Shown in pieces: positions 23,801 to 35,800 of a stretch of 64,000 bases of DNA (within the stretch, counting starts at the first letter, position 1; every line of letters starts with the position of its first letter). Below the pieces are notes generated by a model. The model was given only the letters and a program-made list of their open reading frames with translations. It had not been told where the DNA came from and searched no databases. The translations under genes and the position numbers were made by a program. The stretch is taken from positions 25,254,632 to 25,318,631 of the forward strand of contig JAYGXS010000009.1 in the NCBI GenBank assembly GCA_036362985.1, read 5' to 3'. The DNA is from Ligula intestinalis. Its lineage: Eukaryota; Platyhelminthes; Cestoda; Diphyllobothriidea; Diphyllobothriidae.

Positions 23801-26800
23801 AATGCATAGGCATGTATGTATCACTTGCTTGTCATCAGACGTGAGAGGTGACTTTGTTACACTGGTGTTTAGGGGCGCAGACTGAGAGAAGGACAGACGA
23901 CCTTGCGAGTAGGAGGTGCGCAGCGTGTTGTGGTGACTGTCAGATGTCAGTCGAGGCGAATAGTCTCAGGTGTGCCTCACTGTGTCGTGTGAGGGGAACG
24001 GAGGGGAACGGGGGGGGGTTTGGGGTAGGAGGTAATAGCGTACAGGTGGAGTTCAGCATGTGCAAGCATGCATTGATAGCTGTTATTGTTTAGGTGGGCG
24101 CCGGTCGGTAGACGATACCTTCGTTGTTAAAAAATGCAGCGAAGTTGAACTGCTACACCAGAGTTTTAACGATGTACCCCCTAACATAAAATTCACTCAC
24201 GAAGGAGCAACACGAGACATTTTCCAGTTTCTCGAGGTCAGCGTGCAAAAATTGGATGAGGGCAGTCTCACAACCGACTTCCACAGAAAAGGCTTCAGTG
24301 CCGAAATTATCCCTAACCATGAGAGCAATCATTCTGCGGCCCACAAAAGAAGCTGCTTTCGAACTTTTTTCTACCGCGCTTTTCGGTACTGCAGTAGCGA
24401 GTATCTACTAAGAATAGAACTGATCCACTCATACCAAATGTTCTGATCTAACAGGTACCCGAGAAATTTCGTAAAGAACTGCCTCCGACGTCAGAGTCAA
24501 CCACACGATCGGAGTTCTGATGGGGAAGTGGTGCAGAGGAAGTTGTATTCTTAGCCCTACATGCAAAGAACTTCCGAAACTATCGCCGGACAACTAAACC
24601 AGTTTGCCATCGCCCGCAAGCCGGTGTCCTGCCTGCGCGCAGCATTATCTCGGGTAAAGGATCTCATACCCAAGGAACATCAAAAAAACGTCATTTACCT
24701 TACCTCGCGCCCACATTTTCGTTTTGTTTATATCGGTTACATGGGTTGTTAACTTAAAACTCATATTTACGAACAGAAGCTAGCCATCCGCCGCCGAGGT
24801 CCCTTATCTCTTGTGTTTGCGCTCGCTCTTGACCGTGATCATCGCTTCAATCGGGAGGGCAGTGAGGTGGTCGCGTTGGCTAACACTAACGGGTATTCCT
24901 CAAAGCCTGGTACTCTAATGCGAACAGTATAAACGGACATTTTGACCTTGACGTTCCCTACGAGTCCATTCGATTAGGGTGGACCAACTGGCATCAATCT
25001 TAACAATAACAGCTCTCAATGCATGCTTGGACATGCTGAACTTCACCTGTACGCCATCTCCTCCTACCCTCCCCCCTGACACAGTGAGTAGCAACTTAGA
25101 CTCCATTTGCCTCGGCTTACGTCTGACAGTCACCACGACACACTGCGCACGCTCGCAAGGCCGTTTGTCATTCTCTCTGTCTGCGTCCTTGAACACCAGG
25201 GTAACAAACTCACCTCTCAGTTTGCATTACGCCTGATGACAAGCAAGTGATACCTGCTTAAAAATGTACTAGTAAAATCCTTCGTTCCGAAGAGCCTTCT
25301 CTTTTTATCAAATAACCTCGGAATGCCTACCACTTCAGCTATTCATTATATATGCTTATATACCTACTGTGCGTTATTTATAGATGTAGTTATGCTAAAT
25401 GCTGCACCCCGAAACTCGGAAACCTCTAGCTTCCTGTATTTTCTTTTATTTTTATGAATTTTAAGTTCATTTAAGGTTTATTAATTTATCTTTTTAGCCT
25501 TATTTTTATTTCAATTTGATCTTCTAAACACCATACTATATCTCTCCAAATGTATTAGAAACTATTGTGTTTAAAAATGGAAGAAAAAACTTTTCATGAT
25601 TGTATTTTAATCGCTTGGTTTCGATTTATTTGCATGCCTATTGGCAAGTACTTTTCGCTATTCTTATTCCCTGATGAGCGTATTTGTCATTTTTCTTACC
25701 GCGCGCAAATTTTTGGTTATTGAAATAAGTATTTCCTGCCAGTAGTAGCGAATATTCGAGTCCCAGGCAGCAGTTCAGAAGATTAAGATGCGATTGCTGG
25801 AACAAGAGTTTTATTTGCCTGACGTTTTGGATTCCATCGGGAATCCTTAGTCATAGGTAATCGTAAACAGGTCTGAGACATGCACAGATAAGGGGTGATA
25901 TATGCACTGATTGCACGGTATTTATAGTTCACAGCGGTCACCCGCATGCGTACTATAACTGTCAGTTCTTGGAGTCACCGCTTGAGGTCTTAATTGGTGC
26001 GGTGATTGCTCATCAATTGCCACAGCGTTCTTGTCCGCGTCGGATGCGGAAGAGCTCTTCCGTACGTGAAGAATGCATCGGAAGCAGTCAGCCGTCTACT
26101 CACCCCACTTGGAGTTGGAGTTGCACACAGGCCGGAAGCAACCATCAGACGCCGGGTCATGATGCAGAAAGACCCACTGCTACGGCAGGAAACTGCTGGA
26201 GTCGTTTACCGGATCTGATTTAGTTGTGGACAAAGCATGCAGCGGCAGTGAGGAAGAAGGACGCCAACTCCCAGGCTGGAGCTCACTCAACGGGACCCGA
26301 CCATCTTTTCTAGTTTGCCGAGACCGAAATCCTCGCAAGAGGGGACAACCGCGTGAGCCGCGAGCTGCTCGAGTCATGGTTTTCAGGCCCTTATTCTATC
26401 AACAAGCGCAACGATTTGGCGTTCCCATACGGTGTACTGAGACATTTTCTGACCAAGAGAATCAGTCACGTGGGAAGGACTGGGTGCAACAACAACGCCG
26501 ACGACAGCGAGCATAATTGTCGCGCAATTACCAAACCCGCATCCGACGCGGACAAGAACGCTGTGGCAATTAATGAGCAATCACCGCACCAATTAAGACC
26601 TCAAGTGGTGACTACAAGAACTGACAATTACAAACGTGCCGGTCACAGAAACAGTAGATTACATCTGTGACTTCATTAGCTCAAATCACCAGGACATAGG
26701 AGTGCCAGTAAATGCACTCAGGGAATTGCTACTAAAATGTACCTTGAATGTACAGTTCCTTTTCGACAACAAGATGTACAGGCAATTAGACGGAGTAGCT

Positions 26801-29800
26801 ATGGGCTCACCCCTGGGTCCGCTTCCAGCAAATATATTCATGGGCAAACTAGAGGCTATGCAACTTAGCCACCAGATAAATAATCTGATATACTACAAAC
26901 GTTACGTAGATGACATATTCGCTGTTGCATCAGACCAAACCGACTTTTCAGCTCTAATGAATAAAGTGAATCAGGTGCATCCGTCTATCAAATTTACAGT
27001 AGAAGTCGAAAAATCTGGATCACTCCCATCCCTTGATGTACTACTGAGTAGAAGGGCTGATGGGAGCATTCAACGGAAGGTATATCGTAAGAAGACGTGG
27101 TCCTGGCAATACATCCATTTTGCTAGCTTCGTACCGTTAAACTTCAAACGTAATTTAGTACGATGTTTGCCGCAAAGAGTGAGAAGGATCTGCTCGAATG
27201 ATAGCATAGAAGAGGAGCTAAGGATTGTTGAATGTGTATTTTGACAAAATAGGTATCCCAGTCGATTTATCGCTAAGCACATGGCTGAAAGGCCACCAAA
27301 ACCTGCAATGCTAACAGCAGAGAAGAAGCGAATATTTATCAGGGTCCCATTTCAAGGAGACGGACCAAGCGAACTTCTAAGGAGGCGCCTGAGTCAAGCT
27401 GTAGCAACCACCTTCCCAGCAGCTAACGCCCACGTACTCTTCTCCACCGCTCCCATCCTATACGGAGAGATCAAGGACAAAATGCCAGCCCAGACCACAT
27501 CCATGTGCATATATTCATTTACCTGTTCCTGTGGGGCGGGATACATTGGTCGCACGAGTCGGTGTTTGTCCAAAAGTGTCCGAGAACACATCCCAGCATG
27601 GTTAGGAAAGGGTCAACTAAAGGGTGTTAACAGTTCCATTCTAGCGCATCTGGTAGACTCTGACCATCGCGTGGATGCCGAAGAGGCCTTCCGAGTTATC
27701 TACAAGGTACCCTCAAGCTACTCAAAATTTCTTGGACAGCGTCTCTTGGCTACGGCAGAAACGGCCGCAATCAGGCTACGCCGACCCATCCTTTGCGCCC
27801 AAAAGAATTTTGTCGCGGCACCACAGTTACCATGGTCAAAAGCTGCTAATCCAACAGCCAGCGGCTTAACACCTCAACCGACTACCAGCTCCCCCTGACG
27901 CGGATCAAATGTTGACCCCGTTTTGACCCCCCATTCCCCCTACCCTGACAACCGTCCTTCCTTTTTTCTACTAACCCGCATAGTCCATTTACTTAATTAC
28001 CCTATAAATGTAAAGGCCTGATGAAAATTATCGAAAACAAACGTATGTTCGCCAATTCATCTTCTGAATTATAGTACGCATGCGGGTGACCGCTTCGAAC
28101 TATAAATACCGTGCAATCTGTGCATGTATCACCCCTTATCTGTGCATGTCTCAGACCCGTTTACGATTACCTATGACTAAGGATTCCCGATGGAATCCGA
28201 AACGTCAGGCAAATAAAACTCTTGTTCCAGTGATATAATCTTCGTCTTCTGAAGTATTTCCTATTATTTTATATTTTATATGCTTAGCTTTTTAGTGAAT
28301 GCTTTTCCCGTGCTATGACACAGCCATAAAACCCCTATTAATAACACTTTTTTAAGACAGAATCCTGAAGCTGGGGATACCTAAGGACGTCGGTCAAGTT
28401 TATAATTGTCGGTGAACTCCTTCGCACTTGTACACATGATTTGCCTTGGCATACCGTCTCCCTAAAAAAGCAAGAGCAAACACCCATGTTGTTTCATCAT
28501 TAGTAGTGAGACTCCTGTTTCAGGTGGCCTTATAGAAGCAGGAGTGGTTGTGCATGGGTTTACGTGCCCTCATACTATACGTGGCCTTGCGCTAAATTCC
28601 ACAGCAGGTGCTCATTCCCTTGCCCTACCTTATAACGTGAGCCTAGCGCTGTTCCTCTCACTGAGAAACCTAACACTTGCCTTAACTCCTCCCCGCCGTA
28701 GTTTAACGCAATGGCATATGTAATTAACTGTGGGTACATGTACCGCGTCCAACATAGCAATCTAGCTCCTCACATAACTGTGTAGTGGTCTAATCAACCC
28801 TGGCTCTAACTGCAAGTCTACGAACACTGGGCAGTCCTAACTTCCGTGCAAATTTTGATTTGCCTTCTTCATAATGATTTTTTTTTAAATTGGAGCATCG
28901 GTACACTGAAACGGCTAAGGCGTTTAGAAGTGTCATTTTAGACGAAGAAGATTCAATCGCAGAGACAACAGTTTTATTCGCCAGACATTTCGACATGCCT
29001 TGCGGATTCTTCATCAGAGACATGATCATAAAGACATAGCATAAACGGGTAACATATGCACAGGCATTTGCAGTATTCAAAGGACATCGTCATTACTGTA
29101 AACATATAACAACAACTAACGATAATTGCCCTCTTGTGCGTTGATAACTTGTTGACAGGCATGCGGGTCCTGACTTGCTGAACTCTGACGTAATGATTGC
29201 TCGGCCATCTGTCTCTCCGGTATTGGCGTCAGACTATGCGGTGGATTGTGTGATCCCCGAGTGGCGACTTGCTTAGGTCAAATTGGGTCTCAGCACCGAA
29301 TATGGTCTGCGTAGACCGTTGCACTTGTTTGTGGTCTGGGGACCCGTGAATCATGACTAAAGTAACCCTCGGCTCACACTATTGTCTTAATTACGTCCTG
29401 GGACTCGCCTGGGACTTCGCTTGTATTTACAGTTCCATTTAATTTGGCGCTGATTGACCACTTTAATGTGCCTTCGGTTACCGATAGAAGCGAATATGAG
29501 AATTCCAGGAAGCAGTTCAGAAGTAGAAGATGCGATTGCTGGAGCAAGAAGTGTATTCGTCGGGCGTTTCGGATTCTGTCGAGAACTCCTCGCCAGAGGT
29601 TACCGTAGAATTGTGTGATAAATACACATATTACGCAGTACGTATAGTTCGTATTGGCCAGGCGACCCCATAAGTACCATAATTATCAGCACTCGTTATC
29701 ACCCATGGGGATAGTAATCGGTGTGGTCATGGATTGGCAGTATACTTTCGAGTCATAAATTGCCACAATTTAGTCATGCGTGTCGGATGTGGGCTTGATA

Positions 29801-32800
29801 ATTGCGCGAAAATTATGTTTGTGCTCGTCGGAGTTGTTGCTGGGTGGCCGCCTCCCACGTGGTTGATTCCCCTGCTCAGACAATGTCTCAGTATGGAGTA
29901 TGGAAACGGAAAGTCGTTGCGCTTGTTGATTGATTGTGAGCTTGTGTGCCTTTGGTTGTTTATTCCCGTCAGTTGTTGGCTTTTTTGATCAACGGTGTCT
30001 CAGTCCATACAAATTGACCTCGCCAACTGGCACCCTCCTTGTACCACTTTTCCTACATTTCCTCCGCATGCTATTTCTCTAGTCTGACAAAAAAGGTCAG
30101 ACATTCCATTTTTGTTGGCTTTCCTTAAGTTCTACCCTAGCGTTTGTCTGACGGAGACAAGCTTTTGTTTCTTTTAGTCATCTGTGCGTCCAACAAGTAG
30201 TCCGGGTGAAGTGACTTCCGACGAGACGCAGACGATGGCAAAAGAACATGAACAAGCTTTGAAATCAGCTGTAGGATCAAATCAGTCGGCTTGCAATGAA
30301 AAACCCACTGGAGTCTCCGCACTACCCCTTTCCTCGCGGCGCATAGTCCGTGCGCCAAGTGCTAGTCGACTTAAGACACCTGAACATCCACAAAAATCCC
30401 CGACCTTTCTGCGCGCACATGAAAAAACCGCACTCATGGACGATGTTCTGTTATCACTCAGTGCAGTTCCCATCAAACCAATCCCCAAGGTGCCGCGGCC
30501 GGAGAAACTGACAGTTCCCAGGGCAAATTCAGCGCGAGATGTACGGCGATGGTTATTCAATATTGTTTTCATAACTACTAATTAAAATAAAGTAATAATT
30601 CATGTTTTACTAATATTACAGGTCCATCTTATTCGTCGGAGTGTTAATTTTATCCGCGCAAATGCAAATGCCATGTCCTACAGCCCGACCCGACGAGCCG
30701 TTAGCCACGAATCTTTAGTGCTCTCCCAGGGACGTGACAGCTACTCCGCCGCCAACCGGCGACTTCCCCTCGGCAAAGTGCCAGCATAGTACGTTCAGTT
30801 TTCATAAACTATTATTGATGGGTTATTTGCTATGTTTTACTCTCAGCTTATGAGCACGTGTTTAGAAGAGCCAATATAAGGCTTTGCTATTATGTGGCCT
30901 GGAGATTACGACAGCGACCCAGAAGCACTGACATTTTTCTTGGACAGGCGCTTGTACAGCTTTTAGAATGCCGTATTTTAAAAATTACTTTAGTTAGAAA
31001 ATAGGCACATCAGAAAATACTTATTCGACTGCTGACACTTCTCAAAGCGTTGGGTGCACAATGTTGAACAGAAATTTTGGTAGGTATTGATTATCTGGCC
31101 TCCTAAATCAGACACGAGGAAAGGAACGCTGGTCCTGCGCATAGTTCCAAGAAAGGCAAATATACCTGTTTTCTAACCTTGACACTAACCCCAACGCACA
31201 CCCGCAATCATAGCTCCAATCTTAACCCAGTTTCTATACTTAACATTAACACAAACACCAACCCTAACGCCAACCTTAAACCTTACTCGAAACTTCACCT
31301 TAACCTTTGAATTTGGTGCAAATACACCTATACCGCAGGCCGTTCCTCTTTTCATGGCCCGTTTAAGGGGCCATGTAAGTCACCCTTCGTCACCACTACC
31401 ACTACACATATGTACAAATAGGGAACTCAAAGGAATTTTACCTACATATCCCTACTGATACTGATACATGTTCCTGCTGTATAATTCACCATACAGACAG
31501 CACAGTTACCAGATAGATGCGTAGACACGCGTTTTTCCTATTTTTTACACTAAAAAATACCCAGTTCCGAGGCCCTCTATCCATCAGAGCCCTGCAACTT
31601 CCTCTACTGTTTCCTGCTCGCTTTATGGTACTTCTATGTTTGTTATTTCTCTGGGAAATATTTACACTGACTTGCAAATGTCTTGCCTGGAAACTAATCG
31701 ATTTTTTCGCTGCGTCGGCCTTTCTGATGCATTTATGGCGGACTTGACAACTGCATGCGTCGTGGGTCATTGCCTCGATGGAGGGTAGTAGAGTCTCTTC
31801 GGGGGGTTTTCAATCTGATGATTCTTTGGCTCTCACACTGATGGCTATCATCGGGACGTGTCTACTCGATTGCTTTAAGTTCGATGTGTCAGTCTTGACC
31901 TTGTACCCGTGTATGAAATAGTGCAAGTTTCTATGAGCTGCAGAAAGGTCCTGTTGTATGTTGGTGGAGTTTTCATTCGAATGCCGTGCTTCGTGTGTAA
32001 ATAATTGTGTTTTTCAATTGCCATAGACAAAGGATGTCGTTCTATGCAGACTGAAATTACAGCCAGTTTCTCCAATGTGTGTCGAGAAGTTGTGTATCCT
32101 GATATCAACTCTGTCGACCGGGATGTCGATCTTTGTGTGACTTATAGGGTCTTGGGTCATTTTGTAAACAATGGCCACTCAAAGACTGCCATTTCCAATC
32201 TAGGAAAACCAAACAGGCAGGGCCCGACTATAAGATCGTTCGATAGGGAAGTGAAATAACCCCTAAAGCGAAAGATCTCCGAAGAGGCTCAACTATCAGC
32301 CCGCCATTCTGACACCAGAAGATGCACATAGTGAAAGATTCAAAAAATTGATCAGCCCAAGTCCACTCACTTCTGCATGGAGTTTTAATTTCTGATTAGT
32401 CTCATGCATTTAACCGTTAACTGTTAGCTGTTTACTTGTTAACTGTTAACCGACCAAGCTGTGCCAAAACGTCGGCAAGGCAATAACTATATTCCGGTGC
32501 ACTTTTTCAAATAATACTTTTGGGCACTCTATTCTCATTGTTGTTCAAGGGTCAAGTCTTCAATGAAAACCTATTCGATAGATTTTTAGGCGGAATTTAT
32601 GTTGGTCAGCTAGGCCTCTCGATTTGGCGTGCCCGTTTCTTTGGGACGGATTTGTCGCCTTGGCAAGCGTTCCAGCCTGATAGACAACATTTGGGACCGT
32701 CTTGTCTTTCCGTCATGTTTAGTCCTCGCCGATACGCCTTAACCTAATTAATTAAAGTTGAATTTTGTTTACTTTTTCCTTTGCAGTATTGTCCGTCGTA

Positions 32801-35800
32801 AGCGGGAAGCGGAACTTGCCAAGCAAGAACAACAATCACAGACGGAAAACGCGGTCCCCGAGGGCTGTCGACTGATGCCTGAAGAGGAGCGATTGGACAC
32901 TTTGAAACACCTCCAAGTTGGTCAGTAACATATATTCTGGGCATCAAACATAAGCCTGCGTTCTTGCCTAGCGTTGGGCGCCTCCACTAGTTGATTGTTG
33001 TAATTTGATGGAAAGAAAAAGGTACGCTTGATCTTTAGGATTTTTAACAACAAATTCTTCCGTTCACTGTGAATGAAGTCAGGCACACAGCCAAAGAGAA
33101 CACCAGAAGATCACAAACAGTGCAGGATTGCCGAAGATTGTTACCCTAGACATACTGAGTCGTCGCCTTTGAATAAGCCGCAACATAAAGGCATATCTTG
33201 ACTTTATTCTAAATGAAACTAGCGTTTTGTACCAACGACATCGGTATATACTGGACCAACTGATGAATATATGCGAACATTTAAACGTGCGTGGAAAACA
33301 GAAAAAAAACAGCTTAATTCAGATATCAGGTAAACTTTAAATTCGGATGCGAAAGTTCCATGACTTTCCCTCCCATTGTCTGATTGGTTTACCTTTTTTC
33401 TTACTGCGTGCTTCAAGTAGTGCACGGAAAAGGGAGTCTGTACCTTATCTGAAGACAGTTCTACCGTCGGTTTCGCCACTGGCCACCGCGCGCTTCAGCA
33501 AGCCGAAGGCGAATGCGGTGACTTGCGCGCAGATTAGTTTTAAGCGATAGTAAACTTGCGCAGCAGCATCTACCACAGTCTCCTGCCTCACATACCTGTG
33601 CCTGGTGTCAAGACAGAGTCAAGAAGACTAGGGGCGGGATCGCACGCAGTGGCTTAAAGGGCTGGCAAACTCGTTTGCGCATGGAACAGTCAGACCTAGC
33701 CCATTTGACACACACTTACACGCACGCACACACACCAGGATTTACACAACCAGGCGATTAGATGGAGCCGTTGCCGTCTGACTCCCAGTCCACTCGTCAG
33801 CCACTGGCCACACTAGGTTGACGGTGTCTCTAGTAGATGTGTCAACTGGCTGCCTTCCCAGCCACAGTAAACCGTAATATTCTCACACTCGCATCATACA
33901 TGCATGCATGTGCCTTATCCACCCAGATGTTGACATGCATGTGAAGGGTCTGAACCGAAATTTACACAACATTACGGTTTTTTGTCCGGAAGATGCCTGT
34001 TACATTGTCGTTTTTATCATCTCCTAAAGAAAACGAAGAAGAAGTTTCAAGGACATGGACCGAGTTATATTGGGACTGACGTTTCGACTACTCGCTTGTA
34101 TGCATCGTCAGAGTAACGTGGTGGTGATTGTTCTTGTTTGTCGGGACTGTTTCAGCCTCCTTCATGCCTCTTTTTATATTCGTGCTCAGCACACGAACGT
34201 TGACCTGTTTGTTCGCTGCTGACTGTCCGTAAGATTGACCACTGGGGGCGAGGGCTCGTGTGACCTTTGTCCCCTTTGCAACTGTTGTAATTGTTGGCAA
34301 CTCAGTGCGCTTACTGGCCTGTCCATCGTCCACCGAAGGACTAAGCACTTGTTGCTGCCCGCATGAGTTCATGTCAACCTAGTTTGCGCGGTAGCGGTGA
34401 GGTAGCGTTTGACGCTGGTCACCTAGTCCCTGGCCAACCAGGCATGCTAGCTTACAGCCAGGCTGAAACAGCCTCGCCAAACAGAAACAACCACCACGTT
34501 ACTCTGACGCTCGAAACACGCGACGTTTTCCGAAACGTCAGTCTCAACATAACTCGGTCCATGCCCTTGAACTTTCTTCTTCGTCTTCTTTGAGGGATGA
34601 TGAAAACAATAAAATATCTGGACTTCAAATCTTTGCGAATATTGTTACATTGTGTTAATACACGCATTGTGTGATTAATTTTGCAACGACCCACTTTCCA
34701 TGTGTCAAAATTAAAGCCTAGTGACCATAGAGCAGGTATAAATGATTTTTCATGTGACTTGGGCTGAAGCGTTTTGTAGTGTTCACTCTGTTATAACGGC
34801 GACAAGCTGAGGGGTCACCGTCTGACTACGCCCTGTTTAAATCCCCAAGGAAGAACACAACAATAAGGGCGTAAAGGTGGAAGCCACCCGAATGAGGCTT
34901 TTATTGTGTACTGAACCCGGAGTTGCTGTGTCGGGTAGCAGTGGCCCCTGACGGAGCCAGGGCTAGTGTGGTCTGCATGCAGTCACACCTGAGGGTATCT
35001 GCAAGTCGCAGCAAGTCCCTGTGTGAGATGTAACAGTTGCTTTTAGGTGATTTTGAAGCACGCTTAAATGTTGCTTGATTGGTGTGTTGGATTGCTCTGG
35101 GGGTATTGAGTATTAAGTTCCAGTGCTGCCTGGCCGCAAGATAGAGCGTTTAGGTGTCTCTTGAGAAACTACGACTAGTTTTGCACGCACGTGTGCACAC
35201 CTGTGTGCGCATGCATTTTGCCGTTTCAAGTCAACGAATGGGAATAGCCACCTGCGAAGACAATGACCTGAGGCAGTTCGCATTGAACAAGGACTCCAGA
35301 TCATTGTTGACTGTCCAACACACGACTGACTCATCAAAGCAACCTGCAAACCAATCGACTGGCTCTTAACAGATCCCTCCTCGCGAGTGATGCCAGTCAT
35401 ATGTTGTGAAATGGGAGGCCGGTTAGTCGTGCTGAACTATTACTGCGTCCACATCCTAGTCACGAGTAGGCTATGACAAGGTGATATATGATAGGCGCAG
35501 TGAATAGCAAAGTCAATGTCTCCGACCCACTGCCACATTTCTCGTTGGCTGAGGCCAGGTGGCGTATAATGAGATATAAGGCAGGAAGGCACAGGCTGTT
35601 TGAGTTAGTATCCATACCGCCGCTTCCATTCTTTCGCTGTCATATTGTAATCCTGGTCAGTTTTTGTTGTGCACCAAGGAGCATGGTGATACGCTTATGT
35701 ACGGATTTGGCCCTGCCTGCACTCTGAGTCAGGCAGGGCAGGTGAGGGAAGAGAGAGGCAGAAAGAGACTGTAGGAGATGCAATGCAAGTCTGATATCAC

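Larger units (their letters stand above)
26631..28066 (+). mobile_element. Penelope-like element family A, copy 2, nested in PLE-B
   Basis: Best PLE-A copy in the window: RT followed by a GIY-YIG endonuclease in another frame, then a 3' UTR with a hammerhead motif ending about TTCATCTTCTG. It begins inside the RT, so it is 5'-truncated. AATTA at 26626-26630 and 28067-28071 flank it as a likely target-site duplication. Confidence 0.88.
25745..28260 (+). mobile_element. Penelope-like element family B copy with inverted terminal repeats, split by PLE-A copy 2
   Basis: Left arm 25745-26054 is the inverted form of the element's own 3' terminal region, now found in two pieces at 26528-26630 and 28067-28260. 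Between the arms is the GIY-YIG endonuclease part of PLE-B (26055-26460). The two pieces of the right arm are separated by a PLE-A copy (26631-28066) flanked by AATTA on both sides. All is within ENKD1 intron 2. Confidence 0.82.
34025..34595. mobile_element. short palindromic PLE-D-like unit with a hammerhead motif in each arm
   Basis: Inverted arms of about 130 bp (34025-34158 and 34462-34592) share GAAGAAG, GGACATGGACCGAGTTATAT, ACTGACGTTTCG and GTTACTCTGACG. The spacer of about 300 bp has no ORF with a domain. It looks like two inverted PLE terminal repeats without coding sequence. It is in ENKD1 intron 5. Confidence 0.75.

Noticed and set aside
31875..32108. Possible GIY-YIG endonuclease piece on the minus strand (frame with IGETG near 32070)
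   Set aside because: Only the tetrapeptide GETG and a vague neighbourhood match; no C-x-x-C or H-E-H motif in phase. Could be chance.
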